Below are positions 1-9,431 of a stretch of DNA of 64,000 bases, piece after piece. Position numbers and translations under genes: made by a program. How positions within the stretch are numbered: position 1 is the stretch's first letter; each line of letters opens with the position of its first letter. Origin of the DNA: Vibrio tasmaniensis (GTDB taxonomy: Bacteria; Pseudomonadota; Gammaproteobacteria; Enterobacterales; Vibrionaceae). The stretch is from the NCBI RefSeq assembly GCF_024347635.1, contig NZ_AP025510.1, positions 1,860,001-1,924,000 on the forward strand, in the 5' to 3' direction. The notes under the pieces were generated by a model. The model ran no database searches and was not told the origin of the DNA. It saw only the letters and a list, made by a program, of their open reading frames with translations.

Positions 1-360
1 AGAGGTTTGCTTTTGCATATCTAAATCTCATACATCCACCTTTCAATTAGTTCTAAGCAATTGTAGATTAAAGATAAAATGGCAATGTAAGGTACTGTAA
101 GAGCTTTTTCTATAACAACTCGAATACGACCGACCGATAATTGACGCGAATACGATAAAATCTAAACATAACAATAGAAAATTGCTACAAATGGTGTTTG
201 CCAAGCTTTTGACTAAAAGTGATATACCTTCCATGCAGTGACTAGATACTGCTTACATACCCTTACAACAGGTATGGACAGGTACTGTATTTCGTCGACT
301 ATCCTTATTTCATCACGATAAATCGATGCCTAAACGAACCCGTTTTATGTATAGAACGAA
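1..360. other. Intergenic stretch with no supported gene
   Basis: No reading frame here has a convincing start, ribosome-binding site or recognisable protein. A 63-codon frame on the minus strand (43-234) has odd composition and no Shine-Dalgarno, so I do not call it. The words GGTACTGTA occur twice (about 91 and 281). The left end may hold the 5' or 3' region of a gene lying outside the window. Confidence 0.5.
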
Positions 361-388
361 AAAGCCCCACCAAATCATGGTGGGGCTC
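361..388 (-). terminator. Intrinsic terminator of the 68-aa membrane protein gene
   Basis: Perfect stem AGCCCCACC / GGTGGGGCT with a seven-base loop. Read on the minus strand it is followed by a T-run (the AAAAA before position 362). It lies about 30 bases after the stop codon at 417. Confidence 0.85.
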
Positions 389-416
389 AGTAAAATTATT
401 TCGAGTACTCAGCAAC

Positions 417-623
417 TTAATCGACATCTTGGTCGCTAGCGTACTTTATCGCGAGACCGCAGATTATCATCATAACGAATGGGATTGCGGCGGTCGTGTA
501 TTCTGCCCATGCCATGTCAGCGAATGCTTTCGCCAGTAATACGTGACCGAGGATTAACAGAAGTGCACACACAATCGCGACGATAATTAACTTAACTTCA
601 TTTCCCATAGTCATTTTCAACAT
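417..623 (-). CDS. Small two-helix membrane protein, unknown function
   Basis: A 68-residue protein I do not recognise. It has two hydrophobic segments (about residues 10-31 and 42-59), with a short polar loop containing WAEYT between them and an acidic tail ending DQDVD, so it is probably an inner-membrane protein. The start at 623 is favoured because GGAG lies nine bases upstream; in-frame ATGs at 614 and 608 have poorer spacing. A clean terminator follows, so it is a monocistronic gene, which argues that it is real. No function can be assigned from the sequence. Confidence 0.6.
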   Translation of the reverse strand: MLKMTMGNEVKLIIVAIVCALLLILGHVLLAKAFADMAWAEYTTAAIPFVMMIICGLAIKYASDQDVD

Positions 624-749
624 ACCGATATCTCCAATATTTGGTCTATCATTATTGAATCACAACTTGCTGGTCAAGAAGGCGTACAGTTGCATCGGAA
701 TCAGTCCGTACAGTTGGAATCATTGTCTTTTTTATGAGTGACTTACGAT

Positions 750-2153
750 TTACGAATGCGCAAGTTGATGTGCCAGTTTGCCAAGCATCATTAGTGCTTG
801 TTCTTTCTCTTCTGTCAGTTCATAGGAGAAATTCAATCTAATCGCGTTGTCTACTTTGCCCTGCTCACTAAATAGATCGCCCGATGCGACGCTAATACCT
901 TGTGCAATCGCGAGTTGATGGAATTGTTGGCCGTCAAAATTAGCAGAAAAACGAACCCACACGAAGTAACCACCAGCAGGGTCTTCAATTTCGATAGATT
1001 GGGGGAAGTATTGCTTGATAGCGCTAATAAACCGCTCTTTTCTGACCAAGAGATTTTTACGCAGTTTGCGAAGGTGATTATCATAGCTTTCATGAGTGAG
1101 GAAGTGTGCGACCCCAAGCTGAACGGGTGCACTGCTTGATAGCGTAGACAACAATTGAAGCTTTTGAATGGCATCATTAAAACGAGAATTCACCACCCAA
1201 CCGACACGATAACCAGGGCATAGGCTCTTAGAGTATGAGCCACACAGCAACACTGAGTCTGTCTTATCGAAAGCTTTTAATGGCTTAGGTTTATGCCCTT
1301 CAAAGTAAAGGTCACCATACACGTCATCTTCAATGATGTAAGTTTTGTGTTGTTCAGCAATATCGACCACACGGCGCTTTGATTCTTCCGACAAACTGGT
1401 TCCTGTCGGATTTTGAAAAGTTGTCATCAACCAACACGCTTTCACGTCTTGGTTTTTTAGGGCACTTTCAAACTGTTCGATGTTCAACCCATTGATTGGG
1501 CAAACATCGACCTCGATAGGGATTAAGCCTAGCCTCTCTACAGCCTGCAGAGCGCCATAAAACGCAGGCGACTCAATTACAACATTATCACCCGACTTAG
1601 TCACCGTTTGCAGGCTCAAGTTAAGCGCTTCCATTGCACCTGACGTAATCACGATGTCTTGATGATTTACCGTAATGCCTTGCTGCAAATACCGCTGAGC
1701 GATTTGCCTTCTGAGAGATTCACTACCAGGTGGTAGATTATTGATAACACTGGCGCCAGTCATTTTTCTTCCAGCACTCGCAAGGTTTCGAGTTAAAGTA
1801 GGTAATGGGAAAAGATCAGGATCTGGGAATGCGGAGCCAAAAGGAATCACGCCTTCGGCGGAACTCGACTTCAAAAAATCGAATAAGCGGTCATTGATGG
1901 CTTTTTTTTCACGTACTAGCGGTTGTTCGTACCCAAAACCGTCCATACGAGGGGCAACAAAGTAGCCCGACTGGGGCTTAGCTATGATCCACCCTTCGCT
2001 TTCTAGCATTTGGTAGGCTTGTAAGACAGTACTATTACTGACGTTGTAATTGCGACAACTCATGCGTACCGAAGGGATCTTCTCACCGGATCGCCACGTG
2101 TTATTAGCAATCTGAGTTCGAATATCCTTTGCTAGCTCTTCATAACGCGCCAT
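750..2153 (-). CDS. MocR-family regulator (GntR HTH fused to PLP aminotransferase-like domain)
   Basis: A 467-residue protein with an N-terminal GntR-type winged helix (about 1-75, including PSVR and STVLQAYQMLESEGW), a linker, and a fold-type I aminotransferase domain (about 100-460). The PLP-binding lysine is visible in GSYSKSLCPG (K309), with the upstream NPTG (about 248) and IIEDDVYGD (about 274) motifs also intact. MocR proteins use the aminotransferase domain as a ligand/PLP sensor rather than an enzyme. It resembles the YdcR branch. A small gene is divergent across a 220-bp region carrying a CRP-like site, the likely place for its operator. The ligand and target gene are not evident. 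Confidence 0.88.
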   Translation of the reverse strand: MARYEELAKDIRTQIANNTWRSGEKIPSVRMSCRNYNVSNSTVLQAYQMLESEGWIIAKPQSGYFVAPRMDGFGYEQPLVREKKAINDRLFDFLKSSSAEGVIPFGSAFPDPDLFPLPTLTRNLASAGRKMTGASVINNLPPGSESLRRQIAQRYLQQGITVNHQDIVITSGAMEALNLSLQTVTKSGDNVVIESPAFYGALQAVERLGLIPIEVDVCPINGLNIEQFESALKNQDVKACWLMTTFQNPTGTSLSEESKRRVVDIAEQHKTYIIEDDVYGDLYFEGHKPKPLKAFDKTDSVLLCGSYSKSLCPGYRVGWVVNSRFNDAIQKLQLLSTLSSSAPVQLGVAHFLTHESYDNHLRKLRKNLLVRKERFISAIKQYFPQSIEIEDPAGGYFVWVRFSANFDGQQFHQLAIAQGISVASGDLFSEQGKVDNAIRLNFSYELTEEKEQALMMLGKLAHQLAHS

Positions 2154-2256
2154 CTAATTGTACTACCTACAGAAATTCAAATAAGCCTGAGATTTTATCA
2201 CTAACATTAACAACTATTACTGCTATCCATATGAATAAGCCTAATTTCTATAATAG

Positions 2257-2272
2257 TGTGAATAAGTTCACA
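2257..2272. promoter_or_regulatory. CRP-type operator, perfect palindromic core
   Basis: TGTGAATAAGTTCACA is an exact TGTGA-N6-TCACA match. It lies midway between the MocR gene (start 2153, minus) and the 99-aa gene (start 2374, plus). A TATAAT hexamer at 2249-2254 immediately precedes it on the plus strand, so CRP bound here would overlap the predicted start site of that promoter (around 2261), suggesting repression of the plus-strand gene. For the minus-strand gene the role could be activation. Confidence 0.55.
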
Positions 2273-2373
2273 GATAACTTTGTAAGCTTTGTTAAGTTTG
2301 TAACCAAGGCGGGAGCCAAGTTCGTTCTACGCCTCTATAATTTGATGTAACCCAAAAAACATGCGAGAGAACA

Positions 2374-2673
2374 ATGAAAAAAATAGAAGCAGACCAGTTA
2401 AGTTATAAAGGAGAGTCAAACGGTGTTCATAGTTGGACAACACCGAGTGGCCAGCCATATTACTGGCACCCAGATTGGCTCCATATTGCTGAAGATGCGA
2501 CAGGTTCACATCCACAGCAAAAAATCGATGTAGATCAAGACCAAGCACCAACGGAGAAACACGCGGTATCTGCTATCTTGAAACACCTAAACCAATGGGC
2601 AGCTGACAAACTAGCATCTCACCCAGACATTGAAACCAACTCAATTGAATCTGAAATCAATCTGAAAAAGTAA
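2374..2673 (+). CDS. Conserved-looking hypothetical protein, 99 aa
   Basis: A hydrophilic, probably cytoplasmic protein of 99 residues that I do not recognise. The N-terminal half is rich in Trp, His and Tyr (HSWTTPSG, YYWHPDWLHI) and the C-terminal half is helical and acidic. The start is supported by GAGAG eight bases upstream. It is divergent from the MocR regulator and shares its 220-bp upstream region with the CRP-like site; MocR regulators often control the divergent gene, so this may be its target. A perfect 13-bp hairpin follows at 2730. Confidence 0.6.
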   Translation: MKKIEADQLSYKGESNGVHSWTTPSGQPYYWHPDWLHIAEDATGSHPQQKIDVDQDQAPTEKHAVSAILKHLNQWAADKLASHPDIETNSIESEINLKK

Positions 2674-2729
2674 TTTGATTAGAGGTAAGTAGTCGTCAAT
2701 CACTCTCGACTTTACTTAAATATATCGAC

Positions 2730-2762
2730 TGAATAGTCTCGAATTTCAATCGAGACTATTCA
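2730..2762 (+). terminator. Perfect 13-bp hairpin, probable terminator of the 99-aa gene
   Basis: TGAATAGTCTCGA and its exact complement are separated by seven bases. The following tract (AAATATTTTC) is only moderately T-rich, so termination may be imperfect. It lies 57 bases past the stop at 2673. Confidence 0.55.
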
Positions 2763-2972
2763 AATATTTTCATAAAAAACATCGTAATAACACCTATCTA
2801 GCTAACAAATAACCAACACTAACCAATTTTTTGTATCATTCAACAAAAGCTATCGATAGAATCCCCGACCTTATTCACGCTCGCTATGCTACCCATGCGT
2901 ATCCCCCCAACCTCGTGAATCAATGCAAAAAACACGTATTCGTAAACTTAGGAATAGTTGCGAGACCTTAAG

Positions 2973-4499
2973 ATGAAAATGAACAAAGGCTTATCGATGG
3001 ATACTTCAAATTACAATCAATCGCTAACGACTCAATTATACGTGATCGCTGGCGTTCTGTTTGGCACCTATGGCAGTCGGGTTTGCCCGATGCTCGAAAG
3101 CTTAAAGACATTAGAAATTTTCACCCAAGTCAGTAGTGTCTTTATCTTATTGTGGCTAGCGCGTCATTATTTGCTATCACAACACGCCTTAGTCAAACAA
3201 GGTCGATTCGCACAAGTCGATACTCTATTATTTTTAACAGCTAGTGTTCCTCTCGCTCTGTATTACAACCTAAGCTACGACTTCACGATAGACAGTAACT
3301 TGAAAGTGCTGTTCGGCATGAGCTTATTTGGTTTCTTTACCGGAACCATTCTTCAGTTAAGCGCCAAGCTCGCTCAAATCGACAAAATGGAGACAACTGG
3401 TCAGTTTGACTTCCACCTGATTGGAGAAAGAAGTTCGCTAGTTAAGCAAATGATTGGTTTAGTCGTCGTGCTTCTGGTAACCCTAACCACCATGCTGACT
3501 ATGGTTGCCGTCAAAGACATCTTCTGGCTAGAAAACAACCCCGACCGTTTGTTAGATGGCACGGGCAAGATCAGCGTGATCAAAGAGTTTATTTATTTGG
3601 CGGTTGTACTGGGCGGGTACGCGATAACTATCATGACTTTATGGAGCAAACTGATTAAACGTATTCTTCTAAGCCAAGAGCACGCATTAAGTAAAGTTAC
3701 TAATGGTGAGCAAGGCGTTCGCTTACCTATTTTTAGCTACAACGAGCTTGGTTCAATAGCATCTATGACCAATACAATGCTTGATAGCCTAGAAAATGCC
3801 CAAGACGAAGTGAAAACTACACGTGACGTAGCGATTGTTAGTTTGTCTGCACTTGCAGAATCTCGAGATAACGAAACTGGCGCCCATATTTTACGAACTC
3901 AAGAATACGTAAAGGTACTCGCACTGGAGCTCAGCAAATCTGAAATCCACGCAAGCTTATTAACGCCAAACTATATTGAGCTGCTCTACAAGTCTGCCCC
4001 ATTGCACGATGTGGGTAAGGTTGGTGTTCCAGATAGCGTTTTATTGAAACCAGGCAAACTGACGGATGAAGAGTTTGAGATAATGAAAGGTCACCCTGCT
4101 ATTGGTGCCGAAGCGTTATCTATTGCAGAAAAGCAATTGGGAAGCAGTTCTTTCTTAAGAGTCGCGAAAGAGATATCTCTGACTCACCACGAGAAATGGA
4201 ACGGCAGCGGTTATCCCAACCAACTGTCTGGTGAAGATATTCCTCTGTCCGGCCGCTTAATGGCATTGGCCGATGTTTATGACGCATTAATATCAAAGCG
4301 AGTCTACAAGCCAGCCTTTACCCATGAGCAAGCCAAACAGATTATATTGGAAGGCGATGGGACGCATTTTGACCCGCAAGTTATTCAAGCTTTTCTTGCC
4401 GTTGAACAGGAGTTTGTTTTCATTGCCGCGACCTACAAGGATGGAAAAAACGTACAAAGTGAACTTGAGCGTGAAAGTTTTATTGCTCAACCTGCTTAG
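2973..4499 (+). CDS. Membrane HD-GYP domain protein, probable c-di-GMP phosphodiesterase
   Basis: About 508 residues. The N-terminal half has five to six hydrophobic segments, then a HAMP-like linker (about 225-275), then a C-terminal HD-GYP domain. Metal-binding residues are visible: HD in APLHDVGKVGVPD (about H345-D346), GHP (about 378), HHEKWNGSGYP (about 408) and ADVYDAL. HD-GYP proteins hydrolyse cyclic-di-GMP to GMP. The start is uncertain: ATG 2973, ATG 2979 and ATG 2997 are all possible, and 2997 has the better Shine-Dalgarno (AAAGG). A TTG at 2958 is less likely. It stands alone, convergent with the metalloprotease gene. Confidence 0.88.
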   Translation: MKMNKGLSMDTSNYNQSLTTQLYVIAGVLFGTYGSRVCPMLESLKTLEIFTQVSSVFILLWLARHYLLSQHALVKQGRFAQVDTLLFLTASVPLALYYNLSYDFTIDSNLKVLFGMSLFGFFTGTILQLSAKLAQIDKMETTGQFDFHLIGERSSLVKQMIGLVVVLLVTLTTMLTMVAVKDIFWLENNPDRLLDGTGKISVIKEFIYLAVVLGGYAITIMTLWSKLIKRILLSQEHALSKVTNGEQGVRLPIFSYNELGSIASMTNTMLDSLENAQDEVKTTRDVAIVSLSALAESRDNETGAHILRTQEYVKVLALELSKSEIHASLLTPNYIELLYKSAPLHDVGKVGVPDSVLLKPGKLTDEEFEIMKGHPAIGAEALSIAEKQLGSSSFLRVAKEISLTHHEKWNGSGYPNQLSGEDIPLSGRLMALADVYDALISKRVYKPAFTHEQAKQIILEGDGTHFDPQVIQAFLAVEQEFVFIAATYKDGKNVQSELERESFIAQPA

Positions 4500-4620
4500 T
4501 TTTTGAAACCATAAATGAGTTACACCCTATCGCTTTATCCGTTAGGTATTTAGTGGGGTTATCTTCATCCGCACCAAATTTAAACTCAACAATAAGATTG
4601 GCTAAAACAGATGCCATAAA

Positions 4621-4650
4621 AAAACCCAACATATAAATATGCTGGGTTTT
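4621..4650. terminator. Bidirectional terminator between HD-GYP gene and metalloprotease gene
   Basis: AAAACCCA-A-CATA and TATG-C-TGGGTTTT form a stem with one A/C mismatch and a TAAA loop. It has an A-run on the left and a T-run on the right, so it can serve both converging genes. It lies 18 bases from the minus-strand stop at 4668. Confidence 0.75.
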
Positions 4651-4667
4651 TCAGTTTAGAAGAAATA

Positions 4668-7600
4668 CTATCTTAGTAGCTGTACACCACCAAGAGCAAC
4701 ACCAGGGTTCTTTCCTTTACTATCAAGTTTTTCTACTTCATAGACCCACTTGAGCGTTGTTGTATCAGCTGGCAAATCGACTCTGTGAATACTATAGCCA
4801 CCTACTTTAGTACCTCTTGGTACACTCACTTTGTTGGTACCAATAGACGGTAGATTAGACCAATGATTACCTGACTTACCTAATGTTCCATCAGATATGT
4901 TGTCTCCTACGCTATAAGCCTTCCAGATTTCCGTACCATTAGCTAATAACTTAAGTGTACCTTTTGGAAGCTCCTGCGCACCGGTCCACCCCTTTCCAAT
5001 AACGGCCGTTCGAAAGCGGACTGTTTTCCAATCTTGTCCACTTTGAGCAGTAACAGAAACCTCTGATTTTTTCTCATCTCCACCTAAGTAGAGGTGGCCT
5101 TCCCAGTTAAGAATATCTGCAGGACTTTGTGTCCAAGTATGATTATATTGGTCAGTTCTATTACCGTCATCCCAACCAAATAAACAATCCCCATTCTTAC
5201 TTACTGTACATTGTGGGTACTTAGCGCCACTGTGTGCCTCAGCGTAACTAAAAGAAAGATTCTGAATACCCGTTTTTAACGAGTTACGTACAGACCATAC
5301 TTTCCCAGTTTTACCATCAAAATCAATGCGCCAATATAAAACATCACTCGTTGAGTCTAGATTAACAGTGTGTGAACCTGAAGCTGGAGAACTAGAACCT
5401 GATTGAACTTCTAACCAAGTACTACTATCTGTGCTGGTATACACTTTATATGCACTTGATTTTGATACTTTCCAACTGAAATTGTGGTTACCATTAAATG
5501 GAATTGATTGTCCATTATATGGTCGCGGCGTATGTGCATACTTCAGATTATCATTAGCAAGCTCTGCCATATCAACGTCAGACAAGGCAAACGAACGCAT
5601 CTCAATATTATCCACTAAGATGTTCCCGGCCATTTGCTCTGTCTCGAGAGCGGCCGTTGCATCTTTACCCGCATCCATCCAAGGCTTAGCAATAATCATC
5701 CCTTGGCTTGTTCCTGCCCCTAATCGGCTACCCGCTCCCCAAACTCCGGCATAACCGCTCGCCAATTTAATATCATCGACTTCTGCTTTGTTGTTGTAAT
5801 GATCAACTAATGTCGCTTGCTTACCGTTCAACCAAATAGATACTTTTTGGGTAGTACGATCAACACGTACAGCAACAGTGTTCCATTGACTTAGATTTAG
5901 CGCCTCTTTGGTCGTCACCGACACTTTTCTTAGATCATTTCCACCCGCATAGGTTGCGAGTTGGCGCGAAATCATAAACCACTCTAACGTCCCCTCTTTC
6001 GTTAATTTGAAGTGAAAACCATCATTCCAAATTCCTTTACTAACCAAGTCAATTGGATGCTCTAGTTTTACGTTAGGTTTCACTTTAAGTGATAAAGTGA
6101 AATCATCTTCAGCGAAGTCAAAGTCATGTCCATAATGGAATTTGTATTTTAGAGACTCCTGAACATCATTCTCTAACAAATTAGACTTTACAGATTCAAA
6201 AGCCCCTAGCTTAAGCGTCTTAGAATTCGCATAGCCTTGATTAACCCAAACTTCAGAAATCGACTGCTTACTTGATGTTTTGGCTACTGCCACTTGACCC
6301 GGTAAACCTGTTTGAGCGTTCACCATCCATAAATCATCAATAGGGGCATCTTCAAAATCGAAACGAGCATATAGGTCTGGAGAGGTAACCTTGACATGAA
6401 CGACATCACGGTCGAACAGTTTCTTACCATCGGTAATAATATAGTGGAACTCATCCTCACCAATGAAACCTTTAGGAGCTTTGTAGGTTACTTTTCCATT
6501 GGCAATGCTAAGTTCAGCACCTTGTGCTGAATATTTATCAACCTTATGGATAGAAACCGTGTCACCGTTAGCATCAAAGTCATTTTTTAGTACGTCTAAG
6601 CTTGTCGTACTGTCTCGTTTTACACTGACGTGATCGATTTTAGCCGATGGAGGTAAAGGGTAATCGGCTAGTCCAACCAAATTTCTTCTTAAACGGTTAT
6701 TTTTATATATGTTGAAGTTAATATCATCAACATGGGCAGCGCCTCCTTGTATTCCCTCACTTTCTGCTGATGTACTGTGACCAGTACCTAGATAGTGTGC
6801 GGTTTCGTGCAATACGACACCATCTGCACCGATGATGTCACCAGGAGAGCGAACTATACTTCCGAAGTTCACACCAAGGATCCAGTTACCTTTCAGGTAA
6901 AGCATTCTATGTTTGAGATCCCAACCTCGAGTTTTTCTTTGCTCATCCCACCATTTAATGGTGGCAACACGCACTGGTTCATTCTCGTGCTGATATCCCC
7001 AATCCTTACAAGCATCATGAGAAGCACTTTTTTTACAAGTTTGGTAATGATCGTCTAGGTATCCCCAAGTTTCGATCAACACATCATTGACAGAAAATCG
7101 CAACAAGGCGTCTCGGCTCAACACATAATCAACTAAGTTAATGTAGTAATCGACAAGCACCATCGCATCATCCAAGTTGCTATCCGCTTCTTGAGCAAAT
7201 GCTTGGTAAGAAACATGGACTGCTACTTTTACTTTGTGCAGCTGAACTTTACTTTTGTCTTTAGCAATTAGGTTATCTAAACCAGACGTTGGAGCACTCG
7301 GGTGCTCATCTATGATTTTGATTGCTTTTTGCATGTTGTCTAAAATTGCGGACCTCGGTGCAACCGAAGCTACATTTTGTGCTTTTGCTGTCAACTTGTT
7401 CGCAGATAAGCCGCTTATAATGTCCGCTTTTTCAATTGTCCATACTCTTTGACTACCACGGAACGCCGTCACATAGAGTTTGTTCTTAGTCGTCAGTGCA
7501 GCAATAACTTGCGTATTCTCGTCACTGGTATCCACACCACGGTAAACACGAATCGCTGGCGTATTGATTGTACTGGATGGTGCATGACCATTAATACTAT

Positions 7601-7823
7601 GGTTCCATAGATGTACTTTCATATCAGGCTCTCGGATCGAATATCGATGGAGCTCTAAAGTACGCTTTTTACCATTAACCGTAATCGCTACAGAAAGATC
7701 CGGGGGGGATGCTTTCGTAGGCTTATAGACCATAGGCTTATTGCCTTCGTTTTTGCTATCTTTGCACCCACCAGCCATGACCACCGCTAGTACCACAAAA
7801 CATAGGCTCAGTATTTTCTTCAT
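4668..7823 (-). CDS. Large lipoprotein with metzincin-type zinc protease motif and LamG-like domain
   Basis: A 1051-residue protein beginning MKKILSLCF with a probable lipoprotein signal (cleavage before C20 in MAGGCK). The start at 7823 is chosen because AAGGAA lies about ten bases upstream; the longer frame to 7883 lacks this. Domains in order: an N-terminal region (25-320); HETAHYLGTGH at about 339-349, which matches HExxHxxGxxH of metzincins; a cadherin/Ig-like module (about 395-490); a concanavalin/LamG-like domain (about 500-760); an FN3-like stretch (about 780-870); and a C-terminal lectin-like region. Probably an outer-membrane-anchored protease acting on extracellular substrate. The substrate is unknown. 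It is monocistronic and divergent from aspC. Confidence 0.75.
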   Translation of the reverse strand: MKKILSLCFVVLAVVMAGGCKDSKNEGNKPMVYKPTKASPPDLSVAITVNGKKRTLELHRYSIREPDMKVHLWNHSINGHAPSSTINTPAIRVYRGVDTSDENTQVIAALTTKNKLYVTAFRGSQRVWTIEKADIISGLSANKLTAKAQNVASVAPRSAILDNMQKAIKIIDEHPSAPTSGLDNLIAKDKSKVQLHKVKVAVHVSYQAFAQEADSNLDDAMVLVDYYINLVDYVLSRDALLRFSVNDVLIETWGYLDDHYQTCKKSASHDACKDWGYQHENEPVRVATIKWWDEQRKTRGWDLKHRMLYLKGNWILGVNFGSIVRSPGDIIGADGVVLHETAHYLGTGHSTSAESEGIQGGAAHVDDINFNIYKNNRLRRNLVGLADYPLPPSAKIDHVSVKRDSTTSLDVLKNDFDANGDTVSIHKVDKYSAQGAELSIANGKVTYKAPKGFIGEDEFHYIITDGKKLFDRDVVHVKVTSPDLYARFDFEDAPIDDLWMVNAQTGLPGQVAVAKTSSKQSISEVWVNQGYANSKTLKLGAFESVKSNLLENDVQESLKYKFHYGHDFDFAEDDFTLSLKVKPNVKLEHPIDLVSKGIWNDGFHFKLTKEGTLEWFMISRQLATYAGGNDLRKVSVTTKEALNLSQWNTVAVRVDRTTQKVSIWLNGKQATLVDHYNNKAEVDDIKLASGYAGVWGAGSRLGAGTSQGMIIAKPWMDAGKDATAALETEQMAGNILVDNIEMRSFALSDVDMAELANDNLKYAHTPRPYNGQSIPFNGNHNFSWKVSKSSAYKVYTSTDSSTWLEVQSGSSSPASGSHTVNLDSTSDVLYWRIDFDGKTGKVWSVRNSLKTGIQNLSFSYAEAHSGAKYPQCTVSKNGDCLFGWDDGNRTDQYNHTWTQSPADILNWEGHLYLGGDEKKSEVSVTAQSGQDWKTVRFRTAVIGKGWTGAQELPKGTLKLLANGTEIWKAYSVGDNISDGTLGKSGNHWSNLPSIGTNKVSVPRGTKVGGYSIHRVDLPADTTTLKWVYEVEKLDSKGKNPGVALGGVQLLR

Positions 7824-8084
7824 TCTATGTGGTTCCTTTATATCGACCAGTCTAAACATGCATAAAAACCATATTAATAGCAATGAATTGCGTTGAACGA
7901 AATGCCTTCAACGTACAGTCGTTGCAAATAGAAATACCGAAAAATTGGTTAAATTAAATGTTCTAAGCAGCCAGTCAAAAGTCGTTTGAATAAATTCTCG
8001 GTTTTGAGTTGTATCAACCTTATATGAAAGGTATAAATACTGGAGTTATTATTACCTCCCTCTCAATTGACATGGATGAAGATT

Positions 8085-9275
8085 ATGTTTGAAAAAGTGT
8101 TAGCAGCTCCCGCCGATCCTATTCTCGGCCTTACTGAAGAATTTAAAAAAGACTCTCGAGCAGAGAAAATCAATCTTGGTGTTGGTATTTACAAAAATGA
8201 AGATGGTCAAACACCAGTACTAAAAACAGTAAAGAAAGCCGAAGCTGCACTTCTTGAAAACGAAAAAACCAAATCTTACCTAACGATTGAAGGTACCGCA
8301 GAATACGGTCTAGCCGTTCAAAAACTGCTTTTCGGTTCAGATGCAGAGATCGTTGCATCTCAACGCGCTAAAACAGCACAAGCTCCAGGTGGTACAGGTG
8401 CACTTCGCGTAGCGGGTGAATTCATCAAGCGCCAACTGGGCGATGTGAAAATCTGGATCAGTAACCCAACTTGGGCTAACCACAACGGCGTTTTCGCTGC
8501 TGCGGGTATCGAAACTGCTCAATACAGTTACTACAATGCTGAAACTAAAGACAAAGACTTCGCCGGCATGGTTGCTGACCTAGAAAAAGCTTCTGCTGGC
8601 GACATCGTTCTTCTTCACGGTTGCTGTCACAACCCAACAGGTATCGACCCAACAACTGAAGAGTGGGAAGTACTGGCTAAACTGGTTGCTGAGAAGAAAC
8701 TGCTGCCTCTATTCGATTTTGCTTACCAAGGTTTTGCAAAAGGTGTTGAAGAAGACGCAGCTGGTCTACGTATTTTTGCTCAATACAACAAAGAAATTCT
8801 TGTTGCTAGCTCGTTCTCTAAGAACTTCGGCTTGTACAACGAGCGTGTTGGTGCATTCACATTGGTTGCAGAGTCTGTAGACGTAGCAACAACAGCGTTC
8901 TCTCAAGTTAAGAGCATCATCCGCTCAATCTACTCTAACCCACCAGCGCACGGCAGTGCTGTCGTAACTCACATCCTTGGTGATACTGATCTACGTGCAG
9001 AATGGGAAGCAGAAGTAGCAGAAATGCGTGACCGTATCCAAGAGATGCGTGAGCTGTTTGTTACGACACTGAAATCTGAAGGTGTGGATGCAGACTTCAC
9101 ATTCATCGAACGTCAAAACGGCATGTTCTCTTTCTCTGGTTTAAGTAAAGAGCAAGTAACTCGCCTGAAAGACGAATTCGCAATCTACATTGTTGGTTCT
9201 GGCCGTATCAGTGTTGCTGGTATGACTAAGTCAAACATGGGTCCTCTATGTAAAGGCATCGCTGCGGTTCTTTAA
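8085..9275 (+). CDS. aspC: Aspartate/aromatic-amino-acid aminotransferase
   Basis: A 396-residue protein matching E. coli AspC closely from the first residues ([16 protein letters not shown]) to the end. It transfers the amino group between aspartate (or aromatic amino acids) and 2-oxoglutarate using PLP. The PLP lysine is in [15 protein letters not shown], and HGCCHNPTG and FDFAYQGFA are intact. ATG 8085 is the start; an upstream TTG at 8067 is not supported by homology. GC content and codon use look like those of a highly expressed gene. A strong terminator follows at 9324. TyrB is a possible alternative name, since the two paralogues are similar. Confidence 0.93.
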   Translation: MFEKVLAAPADPILGLTEEFKKDSRAEKINLGVGIYKNEDGQTPVLKTVKKAEAALLENEKTKSYLTIEGTAEYGLAVQKLLFGSDAEIVASQRAKTAQAPGGTGALRVAGEFIKRQLGDVKIWISNPTWANHNGVFAAAGIETAQYSYYNAETKDKDFAGMVADLEKASAGDIVLLHGCCHNPTGIDPTTEEWEVLAKLVAEKKLLPLFDFAYQGFAKGVEEDAAGLRIFAQYNKEILVASSFSKNFGLYNERVGAFTLVAESVDVATTAFSQVKSIIRSIYSNPPAHGSAVVTHILGDTDLRAEWEAEVAEMRDRIQEMRELFVTTLKSEGVDADFTFIERQNGMFSFSGLSKEQVTRLKDEFAIYIVGSGRISVAGMTKSNMGPLCKGIAAVL

Positions 9276-9276
9276 T

Positions 9277-9297
9277 CGAAAAGCGAAAAGCGAAAAC
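9277..9297 (+). repeat. Heptanucleotide tandem repeat after aspC stop
   Basis: CGAAAAG occurs twice and CGAAAAC once, starting one base after the stop codon. Similar short tandem repeats follow the stops of two other genes in this window (12871 and 63783). Confidence 0.7.
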
Positions 9298-9323
9298 TGA
9301 ATTTGTAGACCTATAGATATGCA

Positions 9324-9349
9324 AAAGCCAGCGATTAAGCTGGCTTTTT
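9324..9349. terminator. Intrinsic terminator of aspC
   Basis: AAAGCCAGC and GCTGGCTTT flank an eight-base loop (GATTAA core) and are followed by T5. The AAAA on the left side lets it also act for the converging beta-barrel gene. Confidence 0.85.
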
Positions 9350-9431
9350 CGTGTCTGTCTTCTTTATATGAGCGGTTAAGGCACTTAGCCTTTTCGTTAC
9401 TAACACTTAGTCTCTGCGTTACTATTACTAG

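Noticed and set aside
43..234. 63-codon minus-strand open frame
   Set aside because: No ribosome-binding site, no recognisable features, unusual composition.
2129..2350. 73-codon plus frame crossing the MocR start and CRP-like site
   Set aside because: Overlaps the divergent promoter region, lacks a ribosome-binding site and has no recognisable features.
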